DNA of 64,000 nucleotides from Fusibacter_C sp942493125 (GTDB taxonomy: Bacteria > Bacillota > Clostridia > Peptostreptococcales > Acidaminobacteraceae). Shown one piece after another: positions 1-7,381 of the stretch; within the stretch, counting starts at the first letter, position 1; each line of letters starts with the position of its first letter. The DNA is taken from the NCBI GenBank assembly GCA_942493125.1, contig OW818667.1, forward strand, positions 558,001-622,000, written 5' to 3'. The notes below the pieces were generated by a model. The model was not told the DNA's origin and made no database searches. It saw only the letters and a list, made by a program, of their open reading frames with translations. A program made the position numbers and the translations under genes.

Positions 1-1463
1 GCTTGTCCCTGCGATAACCCTATGCCACGCTCTCCCATCAAAGTATCAAGCCCATCAGGAAGGTCATCTATAAAACTCTTGCAACACGAGGCAATCAGAG
101 CATTTTCAATAGCTTCATCAGTCACATCATGGTTGAGTAAAAAATTATCATAAATGCTACCTGAGAACAAAGTGTTGGTCTGCGGTACATATGAAAATAA
201 TCGTCTCGTACCAACGCCCAGTGGAAAAGTACCACCAACATTAGTTTCTATAGTGATTTCACCAGCATCAGGTTCGATGAGTGATAAGAGCATATGGACA
301 AGTGTTGTTTTGCCCTCCCCAGAAGGACCGACGATGGCAACTTTCTCACCACGACTGATTGTCATATTTAAACCTGAGAAAACAGGATGGTTTTCTTTAT
401 ATGCAAATGAAATATTTTTGACTACAATTTTACTCGGAACAGCCAAATGATTCATGGTGTCATCATCAAGTTGTCGATCATTTTCAATTTCATCTAATTC
501 ATGAATTCGTTCAACTGAAGAAAGCGATGCTATCAGTTGTGGTAAAGATGAAGCCAGTCCTTGAATCGGTGCTTGTATTTGACCAACAAGTTGTATAAAA
601 GCTGTAAAAGTACCTACTGTAATCGCTTTTGAAGCAAGACGAAATGCACCAAATGTAACAGCACCAAAAAATCCTAATTGATAACCAAAACCAAGCATTA
701 AATTTGAATTGATGCTAATCCTATTTTTTCGTTTTACAAGTTCAAAATGATCCGCTTGAAGGGCTTTCACGCGTTCTAAGCTTCTGATGACGTAATTGAA
801 AGATTTTAATATAATGATGTTTTGAAGTGCTTCATTGATAATGGAATGCTTTAGCGCATCAGCTTCTTGAATTTTTTTCTGAACGACTTTGATTTTTTGT
901 CCAATCACCATACCAAACAAAATTGTAATTGGCGTCACCAAAAAAGTAAGTAGAGCCAGCAATGTATCATACGAATAAAGCAACCCAAATGCCATCAAAA
1001 GCTGTACCATAAGTGCAATCAATGTTGGTACTGTATTTGTCAATGCAGTCACGATGCTGTCCACATCACTATATAGTCGAGATACTAAATCACCCGTTTT
1101 ATAAGTGTTTAGTTGAACCCATTTCTTTTCATAAATCTCTGATAGCGCATTGAGCTGTAAGCTGTTGCGCAGTGATTCTTTCGTGCGAACGGTGTAATAA
1201 GTGATTGCAGATACCAAAAACATTTCAAACAATAAAATTATTGCAAGGCCAATACCATAGTATATGGCCGTATTAAATGCACCTGCCATCGCACTATCGA
1301 TCAAAACTTTTGTAACAATTGCAAGGCCTATGCTAGTAAGCGCATTTAAAACATTCAACACGACGATCCGAAAGATTGACCATTTGTATCCGATTGTAAA
1401 AGTCAGCAATTTTTTATGTAGCTCAATATTCAAAAATAGGGTGAGTTTACTTTTTAAGTTCAT
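1..1463 (-). CDS. ABC exporter, fused permease and ATPase (3' part cut by window edge)
   Basis: A type-IV half-transporter: roughly 300 residues of membrane domain with several hydrophobic helices, followed by an ATP-binding domain. Visible motifs are Walker A GPSGEGKTT, a Q-loop SYVPQTNTLF and, at the very edge, the start of the signature LSQGQ; Walker B and the H-loop lie outside the window. The start has GGAG five bases upstream and lies 10 bases after the stop of the B2-like peptidase gene, so the two are one operon. Such exporters (McjD type) are known to export lasso and related peptides, and the context (precursor, B2, exporter) supports the same role here. There is no N-terminal C39 peptidase domain, which fits leader removal being done by the separate B2 protein. 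The substrate is inferred from context; a general lipid or drug exporter cannot be excluded. Confidence 0.9.
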   Translation of the reverse strand, partial: MNLKSKLTLFLNIELHKKLLTFTIGYKWSIFRIVVLNVLNALTSIGLAIVTKVLIDSAMAGAFNTAIYYGIGLAIILLFEMFLVSAITYYTVRTKESLRNSLQLNALSEIYEKKWVQLNTYKTGDLVSRLYSDVDSIVTALTNTVPTLIALMVQLLMAFGLLYSYDTLLALLTFLVTPITILFGMVIGQKIKVVQKKIQEADALKHSIINEALQNIIILKSFNYVIRSLERVKALQADHFELVKRKNRISINSNLMLGFGYQLGFFGAVTFGAFRLASKAITVGTFTAFIQLVGQIQAPIQGLASSLPQLIASLSSVERIHELDEIENDRQLDDDTMNHLAVPSKIVVKNISFAYKENHPVFSGLNMTISRGEKVAIVGPSGEGKTTLVHMLLSLIEPDAGEITIETNVGGTFPLGVGTRRLFSYVPQTNTLFSGSIYDNFLLNHDVTDEAIENALIASCCKSFIDDLPDGLDTLMGERGIGLSQGQ

Positions 1464-1473
1464 AATCGCTCCA

Positions 1474-1911
1474 TCAGACTTTGGGTAAGTAATGCACTTT
1501 ATATACGACTGTAAAGCTGTCCTTAAGCGCATCCCCAGTAATCCAATGCTGCCCTATTCGCGTCCAAGCATGCGCTGTTATTTTGCCATGATCCGATTTG
1601 TTTATCCCAAAATAGATGCATCCTGGCATCCTGAAGAGACGCGCTAATTGAAGCACAGTAAGTGATTGTTCAAAACACACCGATGGCCAGAACAACAATT
1701 TACTAAAATGTGTTATTGAATGCCGGATCAGTTTTACTTGATGCGCATCAACCTCAGCCATCTCGATATCTTGCGTTGTATTTGAATATAGATGAATCAA
1801 TTTATTGAACGGTATGATGCGTATTAAAACTTTGTTGGTGCATAAAAGTATGAATACGAGTGCATAAAATATTGTTTTTTTAAAAGTAAAAATCCATGCT
1901 TTCATCATCAT
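1474..1911 (-). CDS. Lasso peptide biosynthesis B2-like leader peptidase
   Basis: A 145-residue protein with a hydrophobic N-terminal segment (about residues 12-30) and a C-terminal transglutaminase-like cysteine protease domain of the McjB/B2 family (PF13471 type). The diagnostic pattern is present: WPSVCFEQSL with the probable nucleophile Cys79, AHAW with His114, and an Asp at about 127 in ITGD. B2 proteins cut the leader from lasso precursors together with a small RRE protein (B1). No B1 or lasso cyclase is seen in the window; they could lie beyond the left edge. The gene begins with three Met codons in a row after GAGGA, so the exact start is uncertain by two codons. It is preceded by an intrinsic terminator that separates it from the precursor gene, and is followed closely by the exporter gene. 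Confidence 0.8.
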   Translation of the reverse strand: MMMKAWIFTFKKTIFYALVFILLCTNKVLIRIIPFNKLIHLYSNTTQDIEMAEVDAHQVKLIRHSITHFSKLLFWPSVCFEQSLTVLQLARLFRMPGCIYFGINKSDHGKITAHAWTRIGQHWITGDALKDSFTVVYKVHYLPKV

Positions 1912-1930
1912 TCCTCATAATATAAGTTAC

Positions 1931-1964
1931 AAAAAGGATGCTGACTAACATTGTGTCAGCATCC
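1931..1964 (-). terminator. Intrinsic terminator between precursor and B2 genes
   Basis: A perfect 10-bp stem (GGATGCTGAC / GTCAGCATCC) with a nine-base loop, followed on the minus strand by TTTTTG. It sits after the small precursor gene and before the peptidase gene. This arrangement would give more precursor than enzyme mRNA, as is common in ribosomal-peptide operons. There is no T-run on the plus strand, so it acts leftward. Confidence 0.85.
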
Positions 1965-2053
1965 CTTTCGATACTATTTTTTGTTCTTATGTAAGTTTTC
2001 GGTGGTCTTACATGACAAATAATAGTAACCCCATTTGCTAGTTTTTGGTACGC

Positions 2054-2158
2054 TTAGGAATGACGAGGCTTATGTTTGTTAAACTTATTTGACATCTTCA
2101 TTTTTTCAGTAGCAACGACGTCAAGTATAACAATTTGCGGTTTACTCCACTTTTTCAT
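2054..2158 (-). CDS. Putative lasso-leader RiPP precursor peptide (34 aa)
   Basis: A small gene with a strong ribosome-binding site (AAAGGAG, six bases before ATG). Its first 18 residues, MKKWSKPQIVILDVVATE, match the leader style of Firmicutes lasso precursors (basic start, KP, hydrophobic stretch ending LDV, then Thr at the penultimate leader position). The following segment (residues 19-34) holds five Lys, one Arg and two His and contains no Asp or Glu at all. Classical lasso cyclisation needs an acidic side chain at core position 7-9, so the product cannot be an ordinary lasso peptide if the leader ends after the Thr-Glu pair. The gene lies directly upstream of the B2-like peptidase and exporter and ends before an intrinsic terminator. 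That it is a real precursor is inferred from leader resemblance, ribosome-binding site and neighbours; the mature form is unknown. Confidence 0.7.
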   Translation of the reverse strand: MKKWSKPQIVILDVVATEKMKMSNKFNKHKPRHS

Positions 2159-2276
2159 GATCGACTCCTTTCATCGTATTGATATTGATCACATTCGCCC
2201 ATATGCTTCAGTGACTACTTTATTCATACCGCAAATCGTTCATATTAAACATTTTTAATGTATAATTATCCAGCTT

Positions 2277-2299
2277 AACAATTCGCATAACGAACTGTT
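2277..2299. promoter_or_regulatory. Imperfect dyad upstream of the precursor gene
   Basis: AACAATTCG and CGAACTGTT form an inverted repeat with one mismatch around a 5-base centre. It lies between the stop of the beta-helix gene and the precursor start, without a T-run. It could be an operator for the peptide operon or a weak 3' stem for the beta-helix transcript. I could not fix a convincing -35/-10 pair for the peptide gene. Confidence 0.35.
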
Positions 2300-2302
2300 A
2301 TA

Positions 2303-3805
2303 CTAAAATCCATTATAAGAATTGCGTTCAAGGATGACATATGGATTTGTCGTCTTAAATGCTTCTAAACTTGCCTCTTTACCATTATTTATGAACTGGT
2401 TATTGCGTAATATGGCACTTGAACCATCGTTCCTAAAACGCAAGAGTGCCCCTTTTATGCTCGTCCATTGAATCACTGAATTTTCAATGACTAAATTCTC
2501 AATCGAGTCACTTGTGCTATATAATAATCCAACATTATATAGATTTGACACTTTAAGCTCAGAGATCGTCAAATCATTTACGTCTGACCCAATATTGAAC
2601 AAGTAACCAGTCATCCCTAAACCATCATAAGTAATATCCTTAAATGTTGACGCTGAAATTTTATCCATGTTAAATAAACCGATGGGCTTATTCACATCAG
2701 GATTATTTTTGATGCTTACTTTATCTATATCCACACCAACCGCACTGTTAATTTTAAATGGCAACTCGATGTTTTTCATAACTAAGTTTGTGATAACGAT
2801 GTTTTTTGCACCAGAATAAATATAGATACCTACTTTTGTATTTTCTATGTAGCTATCTATGATGCGAATGTCTTGCGGAGGCGCCATGTCGTTATTGCTA
2901 TTGTAAAGATGCACACCGCCACCTGGAGAATTTACAAATTCAACATTATTAAATTCAATGTCACTTGTATCACCTCTGATATAAGCAGCATGTAAGAATT
3001 TTGTAGCGCCACCATCTGCGTCAAGAATACTATTCGTCATTTTAAATTTTTTCGTAGAAGTTATAAATAGTGGTGTCCTTGAGTTTGTAATTTCCAAGTT
3101 GTTGATACTGATTTTCTCGCTTTTATCACCATTCTTTGACGCATCCAGCTTTATACCTATGTACATATTTTCCATAGTTACATCGCTTATGGTCAAATAC
3201 TTAATGCCAAACAGATAGATGCCTTGAACATAACTGGTAAGGCTACCTTCGTATTCTCCAGTACCCTCTTGATCATTTTCAGATAATAATGATAGCCCTT
3301 TTACAGAGACATTTGCGATTTCTATTTTACTGGATGCCGAAAAGATATTGTGAACTTGCTTGTGTGAAGGCATGAAAAGCGTCGCGCCATATCCTGAAAT
3401 ATGCGTGTTTGATTTCAACTCAAGCGTAGAAAGTATCAAATATGGCTTGCTAGATTCTGGAACAACAAGTGTTTTTTTGTTTTTACTTGCGAAGTCGATC
3501 GCCTTTTGAAACGCTTTTGTATCATCTGTTTTGCCGTCCCCTTTTGCACCATAACTTTTTACACTAATGGTATTTGCAGATGCATTTGGAATGGGCTCAA
3601 CTTCGGAGGTTATCATAGCAACGCTTTTTTCTACCGTCACATCTGGTTGTGTCGTCTCCACTTCAGATACTGCAATTTCTCCACTTGGTCCACTATCAAG
3701 ATCTTCCGATTTGATCGTATCAATATTGGCTGCATAGTTTATAAAAAAGACAAGCATTACAACAAAAATAAGCATAATCCCAAAGTACTTTTTATATTTA
3801 ACCAT
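2303..3805 (-). CDS. Membrane-anchored beta-helix protein (pectate-lyase-like)
   Basis: A 500-residue protein with one N-terminal membrane segment (about residues 8-26), no clear signal-peptidase site, a Ser/Glu/Thr-rich spacer to about residue 78, then a right-handed beta-helix domain to the end. The domain opens with the family hallmark VKSYGAKGDGKTDD (pectate-lyase/rhamnogalacturonase-like fold, PF12708 type) and shares the blocks SGYGAT, ILDADGGATKFLHAAY and SPGGGVHLYNS with the four genes upstream. It lacks their repeat linker, SLH domains and riboswitch. A typical site AAGGAG precedes the ATG by six bases. A -10 box and a palindromic repeat lie in its leader. Substrate is unknown; catalytic acids of pectate lyases cannot be assigned by eye, so a binding or adhesive role is as likely as hydrolysis. 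Confidence 0.8.
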   Translation of the reverse strand: MVKYKKYFGIMLIFVVMLVFFINYAANIDTIKSEDLDSGPSGEIAVSEVETTQPDVTVEKSVAMITSEVEPIPNASANTISVKSYGAKGDGKTDDTKAFQKAIDFASKNKKTLVVPESSKPYLILSTLELKSNTHISGYGATLFMPSHKQVHNIFSASSKIEIANVSVKGLSLLSENDQEGTGEYEGSLTSYVQGIYLFGIKYLTISDVTMENMYIGIKLDASKNGDKSEKISINNLEITNSRTPLFITSTKKFKMTNSILDADGGATKFLHAAYIRGDTSDIEFNNVEFVNSPGGGVHLYNSNNDMAPPQDIRIIDSYIENTKVGIYIYSGAKNIVITNLVMKNIELPFKINSAVGVDIDKVSIKNNPDVNKPIGLFNMDKISASTFKDITYDGLGMTGYLFNIGSDVNDLTISELKVSNLYNVGLLYSTSDSIENLVIENSVIQWTSIKGALLRFRNDGSSAILRNNQFINNGKEASLEAFKTTNPYVILERNSYNGF

Positions 3806-3831
3806 TATTTGCTCCTTATGTAGGGCTCTAT

Positions 3832-3863
3832 GGAAATTGCTTAAATGGAATTCTGCAATTTCC
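3832..3863. repeat. Palindromic repeat, copy 1
   Basis: Inverted repeat GGAAATTGC ... GCAATTTCC with a 14-base centre containing TGGAATT, followed by CTCA. It is located in the 5' leader of the membrane-anchored beta-helix gene, between the putative -10 box and the ribosome-binding site, so the transcript would fold it into a hairpin. The same element recurs elsewhere in the window, usually next to stop codons. Confidence 0.75.
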
Positions 3864-3877
3864 TCATCAAATATCTC

Positions 3878-3883
3878 ATTATA
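3878..3883 (-). promoter_or_regulatory. -10 box for the membrane-anchored beta-helix gene
   Basis: TATAAT followed by GAG, the same context as the -10 boxes of two of the riboswitch-controlled genes. No good -35 hexamer is visible at 17 bases, so an activator may be needed. The conserved upstream dyad of the paralogous promoters is not found here. Confidence 0.45.
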
Positions 3884-3926
3884 TTTTTACCATTTAAACG
3901 TCATGCTAAACGTGTTTTATGTAAAC

Positions 3927-3959
3927 TAAAAAAATAAAGGGATTCCTAAGAATCCCTTT
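3927..3959 (-). terminator. Intrinsic terminator after the SLH/TTQPA beta-helix gene
   Basis: Perfect 10-bp stem AAAGGGATTC / GAATCCCTTT with a 4-base loop, followed on the minus strand by a T-rich tract (ATTTTTTT). It ends the transcript of the 1016-residue surface protein. Confidence 0.9.
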
Positions 3960-4002
3960 ATTCCAAATCATTTCTTGTTAGTTAGAATTAATTATTTTGA
4001 TG

Positions 4003-7000
4003 TTAGTTTGTATTTATCATTTGTCGAATGATTGATAACGCTTCCGCTCTGCTCGCTTCATCATTTGGCATAAACGCATTGTTATATCCTGTGATGATGC
4101 CTTTTTCTTGAACGTAGCTCACATATTTCATTTTACTTGAATCGATGTCGCCTGCGTCTTTGAAGCTTGCTTTTTTAGTGTTTGATTCAAGTGCTGCATC
4201 TTTCAGTATCGCATGCGCTTTTGCTACGATTACGGCCATATCTTCTCTAGAAATATTTTCTTCAGGGTAGAAATTACCAATTGCATTTGCAGAAATGAGA
4301 CCTAGATCTTTTGCTTTTGCAAGATAATCAGCATACCATGCATCAGATTTCACGTCATTGAATGTGCCATTGCCTGCTTCAAATTGATCGATCGCTTTAA
4401 GTGCCATCATGGTAAATTCCGCTCTTGTGATTGATCGATTTGGTTCAAATTCAGTATCTGTAACACCAATCGTAATTTGTTTAGACGCCATCTCTTCTAT
4501 ATAAGCCTTTGCCCAGTGACCTTTGATGTCATCAAAAGTCTTAGTGTAGCTTGAGAGTGCATAGCTGCTAAAGTGTGGTGCGCTAAATGAAACTGTATTT
4601 GTTTTTGGATCATAGTATGTCATGATAAACTGCCATGAACCATCTTTATTTTGTACATATGCTGCTTGTTTTTCTGGTGACTTGGTACCTTTTGGTAATG
4701 TTACTGTGATAACTGGTTTTACATTGAATTTGTCAATTTTCTTATTATTCATTAGAACATCTAATTCAAAAGCTAAACTCACTGGTGAGTAATTTGAATC
4801 TTTATTTAAGGATTTAACATCCTTTGGCTCCATTTCAACAGATACGTCATTTCCAGTAAGCGTCGTGAATCCAGACTTAAGTTCAAATGCCACGCCAGGA
4901 CCTTTTACGATTACGGTTGCATCTTGTTTTTCGAGTGCTTTTAATGACGATACTGCGATTTTAACTGCAACTGGAAGTTTTGAATCGAGGTTGCTTGGCA
5001 CTTTGATCTCAACAGAAGGTTTTTCTGAAGACCCAGAATTTTTAAGGGCATTCAATGATGAACCAAGTGCTAATGTCATCTCATTCAAAGGGATTGTAAC
5101 AAGTGAACCTTCACCCATTTTATCGATTACAAATTTTGATGCATCCACGATGGATCTAGCATTTGATCCAGTATTGAAAACTGGAGATGTCGCTGGCTCT
5201 TGAGTTGGGGCTGGTGCTGGTGCCGGAGCTGGAGCCGGAGCCGGAGCAGGTGCTGGTGCTGGTGCCGGAGCTGGTGCCGGTGCCGGTACTGGTGCTGGAG
5301 TCGGTGCCGGTGTTGGTATTGGTTGAATGATTGGTTGCGTTACCGGTTGCGTTATAGGCTGTGTTGCAGGCTCTGTTGTAGGTTCAATTATAGGTTGTGT
5401 TACAGGTTCTGTTATTGGTTCTGTTGCTGGTTCTGTTGCTGGTTGTGTTGCTGGTTGTGTTGCTGGTTGTGTTGTCGCTGGCTGCGTTGTTGCTGGCTGT
5501 GTTGTTGGCTCTAGTGTCGGATGCGTTGCTGGTTGCGTTGTTGCTGGTTGTGTTGTTGCTGGTTGCGTTGTTGCTGGTTGTGTTGTCGCTGGTTGTGTTG
5601 TCGCTGGTTGCGTTGTTGCTGGTTGTGTTGTCGCTGGTTGCGTTGTCGCTGGTTGTGTTGTCGCTGGTTGTGTTGTTGCTGGTTGCGTTGTTGCTGGTTG
5701 TGTTGTCGCTGGTTGTGTTGTTGCTGGTTGTGTTGTTGCTGGTTGCGTTGTTGCTGGTTGTGTTGTTGCTGGTTGCGTTGTTGCTGGTTGTGTTGTTGCT
5801 GGTTGTGTTGTTGCTGGTTGTGTTGTTGCTGGTTGTGTTGTAGTACCAGTTATTTTATAGCCAGTTGAGTAGCTGCTTGCGATTGCCAAATTGGTTCCTA
5901 CCATGCTGCTAACTGCGCCACTATTATTTGTAAATGAGACACCACCGATATTGGATGCATTAAAATTCGTTGCAGTTACTCCTGAAACACTGCCTACCAA
6001 TGAGAATACACTACCTGCAATGTTTGATCCATCAATTGTTACATTGTTTAGTTCTGAATTTGTAAAGCCATTTAGACTAAAGCCACCTTTCTCCTCTTTT
6101 GAAGAAGAGAATTCTGTCATTGTGACACCATTCATCTTGATATTGCTTGCGCTGTTCACTTTAAAACCGAGGCCACTATTTTTAATTGTAAGGTTGTTAA
6201 ATGTTATATTGTTTGCGTTTGAGTATAGATATACAGCAGCTCTTGTGTTGTTGATGCTACTATTGTTGAATACGATATTAGTTGCAGCAGATTCATCTGC
6301 TTTGCTGTTGTAAATGTGGATGCCGCCACCTGGTGTATTATTGAACTGGACATTATCGAATGTTAAATTGCTTAGACCACCTCTGAAGTATGCTGCATGT
6401 AAGAATTTTGTACCGCCACCTGAGGCATCTAAAATACTATTAGTCATTGTAAAACCATTAGTCGTCGACATATATAGTGGGTTTCTCGTGTTATACACTT
6501 TAAGATTATCTACGCTTACATTTGTATTTTTTTGTCCGTTATCTGATGCTTGTAATTTTAAACCCATGTACATGTTTTCCATGTAAACATCTTGTAATGT
6601 CAAACCGTTGACGCCGTATACACTGAGTGCTTCTACATTACTTGTCATACTGCCTTCATATTCACCTGAACCAGTGCGATCATTTTTTGAAGCTAATTTT
6701 AAGCCTTTAATAGTTACGTTTGAAATGTAGCTGCTCGGTTTTGAGTAAAGCAAGATAGAAACTGCAGATTGAGATGGCATGTAAATTGTAGCACCATAAC
6801 CTGATAATGTAACATTGCTTTTCAAGCTCACATAGTTACTTATTTTATATGTTGCTGCCGGAAATAAGACAATGCCATTTTGTGCACTTGCAGCATCGAT
6901 GGCACTTTGAATTGCTGAGCGATCGTCTGTTACGCCATCGCCTTTAGCACCGTAATTTTTAACATTGAATTCTTGTGGTGTTGCACTAAAAGCTATAAAG

Positions 7001-7053
7001 CTATTTGAAAGTACTACCAAGATCACTAGGATAGTTGTCATAATTTTAAGCAT
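4003..7053 (-). CDS. S-layer-anchored beta-helix protein with TTQPA repeat linker
   Basis: A 1016-residue exported protein. It has a signal peptide ending near residue 24, a beta-helix domain at about 27-400 beginning NVKNYGAKGDGVTDD, and a Thr/Gln/Pro/Ala linker at about 404-570 with roughly 21 exact TTQPA units and then TEP variants. A Pro-Ala stretch follows to about 620. Next is a domain of about 200 residues (about 625-835) shared with the 868-residue paralogue, and last three SLH domains from about 840 to the end (DIKGHWAKAYIEEM, then DAWYADYLAKA, then the YVSYVQEKGII unit). SLH domains bind secondary cell-wall polysaccharide, so the protein should sit on the wall with the helix held outward. 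A c-di-GMP-I riboswitch precedes it and ends at its ribosome-binding site AAAGGAG. The repeat region is likely to vary in length by slippage. Ligand unknown. Confidence 0.88.
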   Translation of the reverse strand: MLKIMTTILVILVVLSNSFIAFSATPQEFNVKNYGAKGDGVTDDRSAIQSAIDAASAQNGIVLFPAATYKISNYVSLKSNVTLSGYGATIYMPSQSAVSILLYSKPSSYISNVTIKGLKLASKNDRTGSGEYEGSMTSNVEALSVYGVNGLTLQDVYMENMYMGLKLQASDNGQKNTNVSVDNLKVYNTRNPLYMSTTNGFTMTNSILDASGGGTKFLHAAYFRGGLSNLTFDNVQFNNTPGGGIHIYNSKADESAATNIVFNNSSINNTRAAVYLYSNANNITFNNLTIKNSGLGFKVNSASNIKMNGVTMTEFSSSKEEKGGFSLNGFTNSELNNVTIDGSNIAGSVFSLVGSVSGVTATNFNASNIGGVSFTNNSGAVSSMVGTNLAIASSYSTGYKITGTTTQPATTQPATTQPATTQPATTQPATTQPATTQPATTQPATTQPATTQPATTQPATTQPATTQPATTQPATTQPATTQPATTQPATTQPATTQPATTQPATTQPATHPTLEPTTQPATTQPATTQPATQPATQPATEPATEPITEPVTQPIIEPTTEPATQPITQPVTQPIIQPIPTPAPTPAPVPAPAPAPAPAPAPAPAPAPAPAPAPAPTQEPATSPVFNTGSNARSIVDASKFVIDKMGEGSLVTIPLNEMTLALGSSLNALKNSGSSEKPSVEIKVPSNLDSKLPVAVKIAVSSLKALEKQDATVIVKGPGVAFELKSGFTTLTGNDVSVEMEPKDVKSLNKDSNYSPVSLAFELDVLMNNKKIDKFNVKPVITVTLPKGTKSPEKQAAYVQNKDGSWQFIMTYYDPKTNTVSFSAPHFSSYALSSYTKTFDDIKGHWAKAYIEEMASKQITIGVTDTEFEPNRSITRAEFTMMALKAIDQFEAGNGTFNDVKSDAWYADYLAKAKDLGLISANAIGNFYPEENISREDMAVIVAKAHAILKDAALESNTKKASFKDAGDIDSSKMKYVSYVQEKGIITGYNNAFMPNDEASRAEALSIIRQMINTN
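5524..5841. repeat. 15-bp tandem repeat array encoding TTQPA
   Basis: About 21 head-to-tail copies of a 15-base unit (plus-strand form GTTGCTGGTTGTGTT, with T/C changes at silent positions) within the surface protein gene. The array keeps the reading frame since the unit is a multiple of three. The silent changes (TGT/TGC, GTT/GTC) are distributed patchily, as expected from repeated expansion and contraction. Degenerate 12- and 15-base copies continue leftward to about position 5330, and a Pro-Ala codon array lies at about 5210-5290. Confidence 0.95.
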
Positions 7054-7070
7054 AAAAAATACTCTCCTTT

Positions 7071-7156
7071 CGGTAACTGGCTGCCATTTTAAAGGCCCTA
7101 TAGTTTTGCGTCATTACCCTTTCGGATAATTTTGCTTTTATCGCTGAAAAGCGAAT
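7071..7156 (-). ncRNA. c-di-GMP-I riboswitch 1
   Basis: On the minus strand the leader shows the GEMM/c-di-GMP-I core: a stem capped by a GAAA tetraloop (ATTATCC-GAAA-GGGTAAT), then GACGCAAAACTATAGGGCC, then ATGGCAGCCAGTTACCG. The stem differs between the four copies in the window but stays paired, which supports a folded RNA. A small hairpin (TCGCT/AGCGA) precedes the aptamer in every copy. The aptamer runs directly into AAAGGAG, and no terminator stem follows, so control is probably at translation initiation. It governs the 1016-residue SLH protein. Confidence 0.92.
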
Positions 7157-7182
7157 CATTAACTTGTTCTTAACTTGTACTC

Positions 7183-7256
7183 ATTATAGCATAGCGATTT
7201 AAACGCCAACAGTACTCGAGGGCCTTAATACGAAGGACCTAGGTCACTTTGTAAAG
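7183..7256 (-). promoter_or_regulatory. Promoter and upstream dyad for riboswitch 1 transcript
   Basis: Extended -10 box TGCTATAAT (the TATAAT at 7183-7188) with a poor -35. A perfect palindrome GACCTAGGTC (7236-7245) within GGACCTAGGTCAC, followed by TTTGTAAAG, lies 48 bases from the -10. The same element occurs at exactly the same distance from the -10 boxes of two paralogous genes, so it is probably an activator or repressor site. The rest of this roughly 330-base gap holds the riboswitch and the downstream terminator of other genes; I see no gene in it. Confidence 0.65.
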
Positions 7257-7306
7257 GGGGGTTACATATAAAAAAATAACTGTTATTTTACAAATCATGC
7301 TGTCAC

Positions 7307-7350
7307 AAAAATAAAAAAAACCTGTAAAACAACAACTTGTTTTACAGGTT
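7307..7350 (-). terminator. Intrinsic terminator after the double beta-helix gene
   Basis: Perfect 12-bp stem AACCTGTAAAAC / GTTTTACAGGTT with an 8-base loop, followed on the minus strand by a run of eight T. It ends the transcript that contains the double beta-helix gene. Confidence 0.92.
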
Positions 7351-7381
7351 TATTCTAAAAATTATAGTTGGAATGACTGGA

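Noticed and set aside
1..1463. ABC exporter as a multidrug transporter unrelated to the peptide
   Set aside because: Cannot be fully excluded, but the ten-base spacing from the B2-like gene and the precursor upstream make peptide export the better reading.
2076..2258. Plus-strand 60-residue open frame over the peptide precursor
   Set aside because: No ribosome-binding site; it lies antisense to the small gene that has AAAGGAG, a recognisable leader and matching neighbours.
5524..5841. Tandem repeats as a possible CRISPR array
   Set aside because: The 15-base units are directly adjacent with no spacers and lie in frame in a coding gene; no cas genes are present.
5200..5868. Long plus-strand open frames rich in Cys, Val, Gly or Leu over the repeat region
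   Set aside because: They arise from the antisense of the 15-base TTQPA repeat array; no ribosome-binding sites, and several frames are open at once due to periodicity.
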